DNA of 64,000 nt from Varroa destructor (Eukaryota; Arthropoda; Arachnida; Mesostigmata; Varroidae), in NCBI RefSeq assembly GCF_002443255.2, contig NW_019211456.1, positions 41,369,435 through 41,433,434 on the forward strand, written 5' to 3'. The notes beneath the pieces were generated by a model that did no database searches, was not told the origin of the DNA, and saw only the letters and a list, made by a program, of their open reading frames with translations. Below are positions 21,501 to 33,719 of the stretch, piece after piece. The first letter of the stretch is position 1. Each line of letters begins with the position of its first letter. A program made the position numbers and the translations under genes.

Positions 21501-24500
21501 TTAACAAGTTGTCAACCGGGAAATGGACAGCCAGAGATTCTTCAAAAGCTTTTCTGTAGCAACGTGTTTTTTTTGTTTATGTCACAATCAGGGATTAGGA
21601 GAGAATAGCTGTTTGGTAACAGACAGTACGAAACATGAGCGACATCGGTCGGCTTTAATTTATGAGCTCCGGAGCCCGTTCACTGATTCAGATTCATTCG
21701 TTTTATGCATTTTATTCGTGCTAAAAAGGGCTCCATTCAACGCTACTGTTACAGATTTAACCAATGGAAAAGGTTCAGCTGGTTTTATCAAGGGAGATCT
21801 CCTTGTGTGGTTGTACGTCGCTTGACAACGGATTACTGATCAATTAGATATTCATGCCTCGTTTATGGTTTACATTCATTACGTGCTTAAATTTACTAGA
21901 ATTTGCTAAGATGTAATTAATTTCTATCAGCTTAATCTATTCTTCTGACAGATTCTTTCAATTAGATCATCATCTGGAATACGCCAGACTGGTAAAAACG
22001 TGCGTATTTCAGCATCAGCATGCTAAGTTTGCTTGCATAGGCGACACCTTGACAGAATACATGGCCGACGAATGTCTCATCGACTGTCCCGTTTCATGAA
22101 TTTTCATGAAATTGTTTCAATTGTGTCAGGAAACCGATGGTCTATTTCAACCTCAGATAATAATGCTAATTATAGGAAATGCATCTGTACTCGTTTTTGA
22201 AACGGACTGTTTGTTTCAACAATCACAGCTATAAACGTACGCTTCAACATCCGATGCGGAGCGTCGAGATTTCTGATTGACTGATATAGTATTGCAACAA
22301 ATAACAATAGTAAACGACGCGCTTGTTTCAGTCACTGACCGTACTTTGGTTGACTCTCTCCTAAAGCCAAATTCTGATTGCAAACCCGTTCTCGTTCTTC
22401 AACCTTCCTGTAGTATGTATTTCACGTTAACGGCCAAATGCTATCATAAAGATGCAGCTGTGCTGCCGTCGACACGTGATGCCTTTGACGTTATTTTTCT
22501 ACTCCCAAGCAAAACGAAATTTCACTTCCATAGTTCCATGTATATGTAAGACCGCTAGGAAATCTAGTACACAATGTGAAGCATCGATATCTATCGTGAA
22601 TTCGTACCGGTTTTTTTAGAGAAGACACCAGATTAGGCTTCATGGCAAAGGACGAATCCAAATTGATTCAAAGAAACATTTCTGTGCCGACTGAGTGCGA
22701 CACTAAAAAGTAACTGTTACTTTGCTTGATTCTACAAGTCTCCAGTTGTAGGAAACCTAGCGAAATGGGTCTCTTTTTTCGTTTACGTTAGGGTTCTTCA
22801 TGCCGTCATCGCGCTAATGCTTTCTCGCTGGGCTAAACCTACAGACAAAGAATAAAAAAAAATTCTCTTGGCATTGTCTGAGTATATACAGCTATATACA
22901 AAGCATGTGAATGAAGACAGTTATTTTTATTATATCTACAAACTTTTGATTGAGAGTACATGATTAAACAAGGCAAGCTGTCTGGCTTCCTAGCGTGGCG
23001 TTTCTATTATACTGGCGACAGCCTATGGTCAACAATTGCAGGGATCTTCGGCTACGTAAATAGCAAAATTTGATCAAAGAGTATCTACCCAGCTAAATCT
23101 CGTAGAGGTACTAAGGTGAGGGCCGCTTTAACCACTAACTATTAGGCCTTTGAGTCTGGTCAGTCGAAGCAGACCGGCCAGTAGCTTCCCACTTTACTCT
23201 AGATGGGGTAGCGAGGGGGTAACGATACGCTCACGTATTTTTCAACCCTTCGGAAACCGCCTAGCAGAGTTCGAGAGTATAACAAGTATATGTTAATACT
23301 ATAGGTAATCATGGACGGATAATACACATACAGAAAAATCACAAATAGAGACCCAAATTATCTCGAACAAATTTCAGTTTACAGCTAACCCTTCAAATAC
23401 GTCTATTAACAAAAACGACTAGGTAACTATCCCGGTAATACCAGATACACGAGAAAAAATTTTGAAAGATCACCTTGGTTCAGGCATCGTCATTTATTTC
23501 TATCTATCCATCGATTTGCAATTTTTGTTTTTTTGCAATTGCGGTTTCTAAAAAATATCCCTGTTAGTGTTGGAAGGTAGAGTCCTTTCGAGAACCGTTT
23601 AACGTAGCTGTTCGGATCTCTGTGTCTTTTTATGTCCGTCGATAATGACGGCAGACATGTTCATTTTGATCAGAGCACGTCATGTAGTACCACGAAAAGT
23701 CATACAGAAGGCCCACTCGAAGGAGGAAGTTGAACTCGTTGAGCCTACGAAGGCCCAGCAGACGTATACGAAAATAGACAGAATCGAGTGAGGACGTTGA
23801 CAGCCATTTCATACGCTGTAATGAAATAATCAAACAATAGGGAGTGACAACGTTAGCTCCTGAATATTCCTAATTCATTTAACAAAGTTCACAATAACGA
23901 GAAAGTACACATTAGATAGCTCTTACGTAAAATGCACACGGTCGTTCTTTCTGTCTAGCGAGAGTCTAACCGTATGCAGCTATATGTTCAAAGATCTAAC
24001 AAAAGATACACTAGAACCGCTTTATGCATTGCATAGCATTAATGGGTCGAGGGCAACCTGTAGAATTCGTAACATTCAATATATGTGCCTGTGCACTTTT
24101 TGCCTTCTCTTAAGCGTTCAATAGGATACGTAAAGGCCACTGTTACGACGACCAGCATCATTTGAAAGTTCAAGCGCGGAGCTAATACGCAGTCGCCTCA
24201 ACTCGAACGTAAGATGGATACGGAGTCGCTGTATTCAAATTCAAAAACCCCGCGTTGGGTCGGCGAGCTGTATACAGGCACACTGTAAAAGGTCTGATGT
24301 TGTTGTATTCCCTCGCTAGTGATCATGTCGGATATTGTTTGTTGTCTCTGCTAGTTCAATCTAAAGATTCGAGTTAGTTTTGAGCGCTTACTCTCCCGAT
24401 GTGTACGAGCACATCTGCATAATATGAAGTCGTGGCCACGAGACGTAGAGCCCCTCTGGACAGTTCCAAGGCCGGATAGGCGTTGCATCGGGGAGCCGAA

Positions 24501-25100
24501 CATCTTTGAGCATCACGCTACTACAGAGGCCGTAAGAAGAATTGTTGCTCTCATACTACATAATGATACTTCTCGACTTAAAAGGAATAACAATTAGCTG
24601 TTGACGGTCTCACTAAGCGTTGCGCGACGCAGAGAATACCAACGAACACTTTGCAGTCTTCCTTGCGACTATCTAGGCTTTTCTATTAAGTGCATAAACA
24701 CGGTAGAGTACAACTTGGTAATTTTCTATGTTTACATCGGTCGAATACAACGCTTTTGATGGTGCTTACTCTTTTCATAATGGTACCTGTGTACTTTTCA
24801 CCATCCTTACCGCAATGGTTCGTCCCTTTTAGCCGGCCGCAACACATAGCTGAGAGAACCACAAATATATAGAGTCGTCCAGCTATGAATTCCTATCTCA
24901 GCATCAACAGAAAAAAAACCGATACAAACACGATATTTTAAATCCCGAGTGATTTCAGCAAGGACCATTAAGCCATAGTCAACCGCGGCAGCAACCTTAG
25001 TTGCCTGTTAGTTGTGGCCCTGCTGCAAATAATCACCGTGGCTACTATTTAAACTATGGTTTTTTCGTCCTGTACAGTCTTTAATGTCCCCTTCGCTTAG
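18580..25100. other. Mostly non-coding; no gene supported
   Basis: Open frames here (18832-19311, 19646-19975, 21523-21825, 22277-22549 plus; 20338-20598 minus) are of chance length and show no domain. On the minus strand at about 20252-20121 an open segment ends in a strong ACGTAC/GTAAGT; two frames compete (one reading GYNGPSYCYQDPIANSW, the other DRDDDIIEDIHETY), so it may be a further upstream exon of the minus-strand candidate gene. Confidence 0.4.
19011..19062. repeat. Hairpin: 22-bp inverted repeat, 8-nt loop
   Basis: Left arm 19011-19032, right arm 19041-19062, loop CTGTTTGG. The arms match at 21 of 22 positions (one A/C mismatch). This is the longest short-loop inverted repeat I found in the window. 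It lies in the 159-codon plus-strand frame 18832-19311 but is not explained by coding. A small-RNA precursor, a recent inverted duplication or a cruciform-forming site are all possible. Confidence 0.9.
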
Positions 25101-25323
25101 CAATCAAATACGGAAGGCCCAAAATCCAACGTGAGGCTTTTGTGATAATAACAGTTACGGTGCACAGTTCTAGCTGCATCCGGACCAGAGCGTCTTCATT
25201 TACAACAGGTGGGTGTAGCAGCAGCAGCAGCAATGCTCAAGACATAAATACAACCGACACTCATACCGGTAATGGCAGTGGAAGTGTATTGATTTTAGCA
25301 TTGTCTGTTTTTGTCTCTTGCAG

Positions 25324-25450
25324 ACATTTCGCAAGCGAGAGAAACGCCAGCAGCAAAACTAACAGCGGCGACGGTTGCCCTAATGGCAACGACCCATCTG
25401 CAGGCGGCTTTCAAGGAACATATGAGGAACTAACATTGTTGGATAGTGAG
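25324..25450 (+). CDS. Candidate internal exon, plus strand
   Basis: 127 nt (one leading base, 42 codons, phase 0 end) between CTGTTTTTGTCTCTTGCAG, a very good acceptor, and AGTGAG/GTGAGC, a good donor. It reads an Asn/Ser/Gly-rich linker (ERNASSKTNSGDG) ending GGFQGTYEELTLLDSE. Upstream, DNA in the same frame contains a CAG run (25218-25232). A second possible exon at 25101-25208 (acceptor CTTCGCTTAG, donor ACAACAG/GTGGGT) is open but in a phase that does not join to this one. No family recognised. Confidence 0.33.
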
Positions 25451-28400
25451 GTGAGCTGCGTCGCTCCACTTACCGTCCAGCTCCACGTATCCTGTTCTAT
25501 TGGAAAATTCTTTGTCTGCTCCTGCCATCAGCGTCTTTTGGTAGACGATATCGGCTACTTGAAGAAGTGCTGAATTTGTGACAGGTGGGCATTCTGGTTG
25601 TCCTCCTGTGGTACCGTTGCTTCTGACGGGTGGCAACAACCTCAAGAAAGCCGAATGAAAACGTTGTTCAGCCTGAAAAGCAGAACTTTGACGCTACGGC
25701 GAATAGATTGCAAGCAGGACGTCTCGCTTTGTGAAGGCTAAGAATTCCCTGAGAAGGCATAAGATTCGTGTGAGGGTTAGTCATATAGCACCGTTCAAAT
25801 CTCATTGCTAGCACTTTTCAGATTAGATATAAAGTAGCACTCCCACGTTTGCCTTAAAAACAAACGAACACATAAGTAGACGAGCCAATTCCAGTTTATA
25901 ACGACTGGAAGAACTTATTGGAACTTCGATAAAAGCGAGCGAAGTATCGCGCAGTTCACAAATCGAGGTGACGTGACATCACCTGTGTCTTGATATTTAT
26001 CACGTTCGATACCTTAATCCACGCAGATTTCCAATCATTAAGCCAGTCACGCTGCGCTAGATGTCGTCCTATTAAATAAATCGGGTGCCTAATCGACTAT
26101 AGGTGACACAGGCGATCTCACTCGCAAACACGTATTTGAATATTCTTTGAATCGGGCCAATGGCACGAGGAGTGGCTGATTCGAAAACCCGATGGGCTTA
26201 ACCCAGTACGAACTAGCCAATTATTCGCTGACAGTGTGTGGCTCATCTGCGAGCCGCTAAATCCAGTGCAGACATAGCCTGGATTAGCTGGTTGACTTCG
26301 TATTTCGATTAGGGTGCCCCTATGGGCAAAGGTGCAGCTTTCATGTTTATAGATTGGCTAAATTTAAGATAATTTGTCGAGAGCTATCATAAGTAGCAGG
26401 CCGACTAATCGATCAATGTGCAATCCGGCGCTTACGTCGAATGTAGTTTGGTGTGCATAGGGATATTATTGGAGTGGTAGACTGGTCGATATCATTTTCT
26501 ACCATAAAATATCATTTGAAGCCTTTGCTATTAATCTAAAATCATTGGATCTTCCTTTCTATGCGTAAGCTCAAAGCGCCTTGAAGAATTTCATGGTCTT
26601 ATTTTCTAGACTTTTCACAGTCTACGCGTAATTTCTATAGTCAAACGTACTAATACTTCACGTGGCTTCTCCATAAAAAAATGTAGCTGCGATGAAGCTA
26701 AGATAAGCAAAAGGCTAGACATAATTTATTACCACAAACAATGTGTGCGTACGATAACTGTGTCCCAACTGCCACCAACAAAAAGGGCAATTTACTCCGA
26801 GGGTCATTGTTATTATATATATTTTAATTAGGGATCGTATGGGTGCGTCTCTTATGGACAGACACGAGATTGCCCCAAGAAATACGGCGTTTGTTGGTGA
26901 ATAAAAAAACAGACTGCGTATTCACAGACCTAGTACCCAATTTTCCCCTGAGGGAACAATTCTTTATCTATATATATATATACATTCTAAGCTATAGTCG
27001 TATGCCTAGTCTGGTTGAGGTGGCGGCACTTCTGTAAAAGGCTGAAGAGCAATCTTGCTCATTCATTAATATTACAAACTTGAGATATTACATCAGATTG
27101 TCGGAAGGAAACTGTTGTCAATGCTGCACCATAGTGCCTTGATGCAGGTTATTGTGAAAACGATGCTTAGTAGCAGCGCATGTTTGCTACGGAAGATTAT
27201 GGGAAGAGGCACAATATATTTATATAATAGCTATAATTATCTATTTTTTTCTTTTTGCAGGACAGATAGCCAAGATAACATACGGTTACAAGCTGTATCG
27301 TGTTCAATATGCACCCTTGGACCTTTATTGTTACATGATGCTATTTAAAATTAGTAGGTAGCATTGAACAGTGTTATTACAAAAATTATATACAGTCGTT
27401 TATACCGTGTTGTTCCATTACTGCCAACATGCGTTCTACGTACCTAATAGCTAGCAGCATTAAAAATCTACTTTTTTAGGTGTTGATATTTCGGCAAAAG
27501 TCATTTAGAAGATAAATTTATCTAGGCTCTAAACCGTTATATTCGGTTTATTATGCTGATTTCAATAAGACATGAAACTGGGTTTCCTGTACTCGTACCA
27601 TTGGTCTCTACGTTACTGCAATTACGATACAATTAATTAAAAAATGTCAACTATAAGTTCATTTATAGAGTCCAAAGCTCTGACTACATTAGAACTTCGC
27701 AACGCAGTATTCACAGTGGGCTGCTTCCCAGCAACGGTTAAATACGATTGCAAATCAGATAGAAGGGGCCATACCTTTATCGGGTGCTTGCAAAATATAG
27801 CACAACCAAGCATAACACGCTTCCATTGAGCAAAAAGCTTAAAGTACCACATCAATACGTGCTTCGTGGCGACGCAACATCCACTCAGAAAAAGAATGGG
27901 CGAATAGAGAGCCAATGATTCTGCGGTGGCTATAATCAGTAATATTTATTTAGAAGAGGTGTGGACGCTGATGAAAGTACCGCTCGCATTTCAATTGCTA
28001 ACTCCCGGTCCCTTGGCAGTCCGCATAGGCGTCAGCCTGCTGCTAGCAGCCGCGCTGCAGCTCGTGTTCCGCCCCAGTCCAAGGCGAAGGCATAGAAATC
28101 CTATTCGCTTCTGCCCAGAACACAGGAAGGATATGGTTTAGGCGTAGACGGTTTGTAGTAGCAGGATATGTAAGTGCGTAGGCAGAGAAGTAGACAGGGA
28201 GTGTTTCAAATCGCGAATTTACGACAGCGCCAACATCACACCACCGCTGACTCGCACGGCCGCCCCTCTGCTTCTCGTTCACAGAACAGCACATAGAACT
28301 GCATATGTGTGCCAATGTCGTCAAGTCTGCTGTTAGCAACGGCCTGCTGCTAGCTGGCAAATAGCAGTGCTACGAGGGCTGGCTAACAGAGTCAACAAAG

Positions 28401-30920
28401 AACAGCTAGATAGCCAGCCAGGCATTAGGAGGAAGCAACCTCGGCGAGACCTAGTCGAGGTTACGGATCCACCATTCGAGAGGAATGAGTGCTGCCGACA
28501 TCGTCGTCGTGATCGAGCCGACTGCTATGCGACGCTCAGCTCGCGCATAGCCCAGCTCTAACACTGACAGATGTCTGCCCAGGCACATACGTGGCAGTGG
28601 AGATAGAAAGAAAAAGAAAATATGAAATCGTCAGACCAATTCTAAATAAATAGCTGAAAAATACGCCAGCCACTAGAAACAGTACAGGCAGGCGGCTCAG
28701 TAGCGTAGCACCCCCGGGGTTAATTAAACAAACGTAGGAAACTTGGCCAGTACAATGCAAACGTTGAATTTTTGTGACGTTCGCCCTTAGCTTCAGTGTT
28801 GGCAGATTTAGTGATACGCATGATGCGTTCGTTGGGTGCCTGAATATCTCAAAACTGATCCGAGTGAGAGCCCTACCATTCTCCGTGGGATTGTGGGCCT
28901 TCGGGCAGTTGAACGCTTGAATTGTGGCAGCACTACTACTCATACCTGCTGTTGTACCCCCTCTAAACCCCTTCTGCTCAACCCGAAGTCTGCCCGCATC
29001 GTCCCCAGGGACCGTTACAGGCTAACAGCCTGACACACTGGTTGGTACGGTGTAGAGGAACGTTGAAGGCATCGCTGAGTGTAGGCTGAGGGCTCAGGGG
29101 ACAAGCTCAGCGTGTCTGTGTTAGGATTTCTGATAAGGCTTGAGCAAAGAAAAGAGAACGCTTCAAGGAAGCCACTCTAGCTGTATAACGCGCAAGGTAG
29201 TGTGTGACAGTGAAAAGCAAGTTGGGAAACGTCATCTCGACGAACCTCTCCAACAACTCGAACCTATTCACTCAGGGCGATCGTAGCATAAGATCCCATA
29301 GTGCAAGTTGAAGTCCGATAAAAGAAGTGATGCAGCCCTTACATTTTTTAGGGTGTTTTTGCCACAATGCACTGGCAATAGGTACCTCGAAAACGGCAAA
29401 CGACTGATGAACGCATTAACACTTACTACTACTATCAGGAGCAAGATAAAAAACAAAAAGTAATAATTATAATCTGATAACACGTGCTTCTTTTTAATCG
29501 GTTCTGCTTTGCTGCAGTAGTAAACACAGAGCAACAATATCAGTCATACTATAGATGCGCCAGTTGTACGTACAGCTACTTTTTTATCAAGTGAAAGCCA
29601 TACATAACATTATCACTATAGGCATATGGTATGTAACGTCGCGTGTCAGACAACGTTCAAAAATCGAATTAGACAATGAACTGGTTAAACTGACAATAAT
29701 GCAAGCCGATGTTTTTTTTTCGTCCTGTTCAATGATTGGCGCATCTCAGTGTCTTTTCTCATCCATAAATGCGCGCGTAATTACCGCATTAGCATTGTGG
29801 GTATCAGATCTGCAGCGAACGTTTGAAGCTAGAACGAGGCAAGGGAACGATCACTGTGGCTGCGGGTGTGTAGGTGGTAACAGTGGTTCCATTGACAAAA
29901 CTTAAAGATTGAAGCGTGCAACTTTACATAGGACAGGCGCATATCGCTGGACTGCAGCTGCTATATCATTTGGTCGCTAGAGGCAGCTGTAGATATAAGA
30001 AAAGTTGTCGCTGCCATTGGCAACTTGTAATGACTTTTCGATTGGGACCACCACACAAGCAGGACCAGGGGCCTAAGAACTAGTCACCGTTCTTGGGGAA
30101 AAGTTGAAGAGGCTCACAAGGTGGATCTCTACCGGCTGTCCTATTTAGAGGTGTTCCTGCCCGGAGCCAGCTCATGTAAGTGGCTTGAGGGACACACGAA
30201 TGACTACAAGTCGAATCACTGAAGAAAACGCCAGAGAAGGAAATAAAATGAAGTGATTTTTGGATTCGAAATCCAATGCAACCCACTGGTGGGACAAGAT
30301 TGTGCGAAAGAGATCGAGAGCACGAAACAGCGCTGCGGGAGGGACAGTTGAACGCCGACCCACATAGAGCAGAGAACCTGAAGTGTATCTAAACGAGGAA
30401 CGAAAGTGGGAGCGGATTGAGTCAATCCCTGATAGATCCGCCCGTTACTGATAGAACAACTCCGCCGTTTTTGGACACAGCCGCACTGCGTTCGCTAGAG
30501 GAGTTTGGGTCCTCGGTGGTACCTCGGCTGCCACTACCGGTGTCTGGACCGTCGTTTATAAGAAGGGGGCGGTGGTCCACCATACCCAGCCACTTCTTTT
30601 AAGGCATCAGTGAGTAGAGGGTTTTCGTCGAAGTGAAGAAATGACTAGAGACGTGAGAGGCGGTACAAGCCGTTTGGTGGGTCCCTAACGCTCTAAGAGT
30701 GCTGCTAGATTGGTGACAAGCTCCCTGCTGCTGCGGGGCCGAGACAGAGAAAAAGAATTCCTTCGCTCGTTTTCGAACGGATTCCCGCAGAGTTCATCTT
30801 CCCTGAAAACTATCTGGGCCTAGGGGGAAGACCCAGAAGCATTTGTGCTATGTGTGCCGGTTTGAATGAAGGGGTGTGGAGGTTTGCGAGAGCTGCCCGA
30901 CTTTTCCTTCCCATTTCTCT
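25451..30920. other. No gene supported; CRE-like palindrome and competing frames
   Basis: At 25966-25984 AGGTGACGTGACATCACCT is a near-palindrome containing the cAMP-response-like TGACGTGA. Around 28.03-28.36 kb frames are open on both strands, with a plus-strand GGATAT/GTAAGT donor near 28167; neither strand wins. Around 30.03-30.29 kb the same happens (plus GCTCAT/GTAAGT; minus TGGCGTTTTCTTCAG acceptor). TA run at about 26967-26985. Confidence 0.35.
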
Positions 30921-30925
30921 AATTA

Positions 30926-30952
30926 TCTCTCTCTCTCTCTCTCGCTCTCTCT
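30926..30952. repeat. CT microsatellite
   Basis: CT units with a single G interruption at 30944. Confidence 0.92.
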
Positions 30953-33580
30953 TTTCCATTTTACCTCTTTCGAATCGCCACAGCTTCCCTCTGTACTCTG
31001 CTCTCCTAACAGCGAGCTAGCTGCAGCAAACAGCGTTCAGAGGTCGGGAGATCGGTACTTGCGTCAGATTTGACATACGTCTGGTGCAAATTTCAAAGTT
31101 GCGCGGGGAACGGTGCCGGATGATGATGGAGCGTACGTGCATGAGCGAAGGAAAGGCAGAGCGAGAAAAGGATTCTACACCTGATGATTTCAAGTCGTGA
31201 TTGTTCTCTCGTTTCTTCCTTGTTGCTCGCTCCATTCGCTAAACAGCCAAACAGGCAGCCAAGTAATCGGGCTCCCTCAAGCTAGGAGGCGGACCAAACC
31301 GCTAAGCATCACAAATTCAAAGCAAACTTTTCTTGTCATATGTAGCCTGTGGCTACACGGACCGGTGGCTGGTCAAGTGACAGCCTAGCGGATGAAAGAG
31401 TCATCTGCCGTCAACCAAGTTCCAGACAGATACGGCGGGATATACACGGCAAGAAACGATCCCATTTCAAAAATCACCAAGCAACGATCAGCAATTGTCC
31501 TATATTGTCATGTATATGCTCTGTCTATCAAAAGGGATAGTGGTTGTTGGTAAAAGAATAAAAGACCACTTTGTTTAGCAATTTTGGAGGCATTCAAATG
31601 TACCTAGAAACATTACAGAATATTAAAGAATCTATGGATCAGCTTTAGATAGTTGATAGATGTTGCTGGTTTGTGGGGCAACTTTAGGTCACACATATAT
31701 ATATATACAATATTTTTCAAAGTAATTTCGAACTGCCCTTTGGATTGTTTAGGATCAATTATTTTTTCGCCGAGTGTGACGTGCTATTGCATTGTTTAAG
31801 CGGCGGTTTGTACTAGAACGTTACACTCAATTCCAGTTTAGCAGCTCTCATAGCAATATACGCCAACTTCAATAAAAGGGTGCAATAAGCCTCATGTGGC
31901 ATACAGTCCCGATGTCTAGCGTCATCTTCGTGAAAATACTTCGATTAGTAAATAGGCCTGTATATGTTAGGACTCAAATAACGGTCAATAGGTATCCGCG
32001 ACCCTTTTGATTTGCACATCTCCATCATTGATCGATCTGAGAATCAACATGAAAATCGGTCTTTAGTTTTTGCCTCCAGCTGCGACTCCTAAGGTTTTTG
32101 CCTCTTGCTCAGCGTGCCGATGCGTTGGCGACAGGACCGCGTCGATGATCGTTGTGTGAACAACAGCAACGTGAAGGATCCATTGGCACGTGAAATTCTA
32201 CGCGCGGTAGCCACATTTGCTCGGGGCGATTCGACGTGGTCTTCGTGCCGAAAGACTGCAACTGCATACTCTTTCATCTTCTGGCTCCCTCGCCTCTTTC
32301 TACACCTCTGCTGACGGTTCTCTTTGTTGTTTTCCCTATGCAGTTTTTTTCTTTATTTGCGTCGTGTTCGCTATAGGGTTGGTTGAATGATCCATCATTT
32401 TTCTCCAAAGCGATTGCCGGCAATGCTGTGGCTATCACTGTCGCCGTCGAAAGCTTGGCTAAGTTGAACAAAATATCATTCCGAAGGCATCGTCGAAAAT
32501 GAGCATTTTCGGCAACACTCTCAGTGCAACAGTGTCAGAAGCCGATAGAATGAATATCGCAGAAAACAAGCGATATATATACGGTATGTAAAATAGGCAT
32601 ATAACTCTTTATTTTAAAATACAATAGCCAGTAGTAGCCTTTATGGTAGAGGTAGAATGTACTGCTGCTGCTGGTTGTTACGGAGCTAGCTTAAAAATCG
32701 AACATTGATATTGTCAGTGAGATTACTGAGAAACGTAGCAGATATGAGGTGTCTAGCAAATGTAGAGATTACGTGAAGCGATACGCTGCTAAAACACTAT
32801 TACAATCTGCCTTCGCATGCTCGTTTCGAAGAAAGTCAAATGTTCGAAGTTCTACGTTTGAAACTGTGTCAGCGGAAAGCAAACGTATCTATTCCAAAGT
32901 CTGAACTTAAGATTCATGGGTGCCTAACGTGATGTTTCGATCGATTACAGTAGCGCAAGTGTCGGCCAATTCAAAACCTAACTCGCTCTAGCTACCGCAC
33001 CTTTTACTAGTTTCGGTCAGACGGCACACGCCTCAATAACATCAGTTGGAAGACTTCGGGGGACAGCTGGAAGTGGCATCGTACGTTACGTCCAGTGTTA
33101 TTCGTTTCTAGATTGATTAAGATACCGCCCCGGAGACCCAATGGATTGTGTCTGCGCGCGTATATGTAATGCGTCTACGATTCTTTCATCCCTTCGCTAG
33201 TTCAACTTTGTTTGCCTACGCTGACGCCCGTCGAAGTTTGTACACACGAATAATTAAATAAAGCTCTCGCTCATCGCTAACAGAAGCAATCGCAGGGGGG
33301 ATCTAGCTGCCAGAGTGATTCGGTCCCGTTTAACTCGGATCAAATCGAGGTACAGCAACATATATAGGCTAGTCTATGTTTGTCGATTTTATGTAAGCGA
33401 ACAAATGAGCTTGTCTCTGTCACTGCACGAATACATCAGGCGAGTGGGTTGATTGTCCTATGAATATCGCTGGTTTGAAAGCGATCGTCTGTCAAGAAAT
33501 AATCCAGCGTCACCAGCACAATGAACCACTGACCAATTCAGTAACTGCAATAGATTATATAAACGCTACAGATCCCACAT
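30953..33580. other. Non-coding stretch
   Basis: Short frames only. Nothing recognised. Confidence 0.5.
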
Positions 33581-33584
33581 TATG

Positions 33585-33609
33585 TATATATATATATATA
33601 TATATATAG
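33585..33609. repeat. TA microsatellite
   Basis: TA dinucleotide run about 60 bases before a long GA run. Confidence 0.93.
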
Positions 33610-33665
33610 CTAGAATTGAGTGAAAATGCGAAATGCTTTTCGTGTTATCGGGGCAAGAAATGAAC

Positions 33666-33668
<3 letters not shown>

Positions 33669-33716
<48 letters not shown>
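33669..33716. repeat. GA microsatellite
   Basis: (GA)24, uninterrupted; the longest perfect GA run in the window. A purine-only strand of this length can form triplex (H-DNA). Confidence 0.97.
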
Positions 33717-33718
<2 letters not shown>

Positions 33719-33719
33719 A

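Noticed and set aside
28043..28360. Coding call at 28.0-28.4 kb
   Set aside because: Plus strand (ending GGATAT/GTAAGT) and minus strand are both open with similar quality; neither can be preferred.
30260..30276. tRNA T-arm look-alike (TTGGA, TTCGAAA loop, TCCAA)
   Set aside because: The stem lacks the G53-C61 pair, and no A box, D-arm, anticodon arm or acceptor stem is found upstream.
30034..30290. Coding call at 30.0-30.3 kb
   Set aside because: A plus-strand reading ending GCTCAT/GTAAGT and a minus-strand reading after TGGCGTTTTCTTCAG compete over the same DNA.
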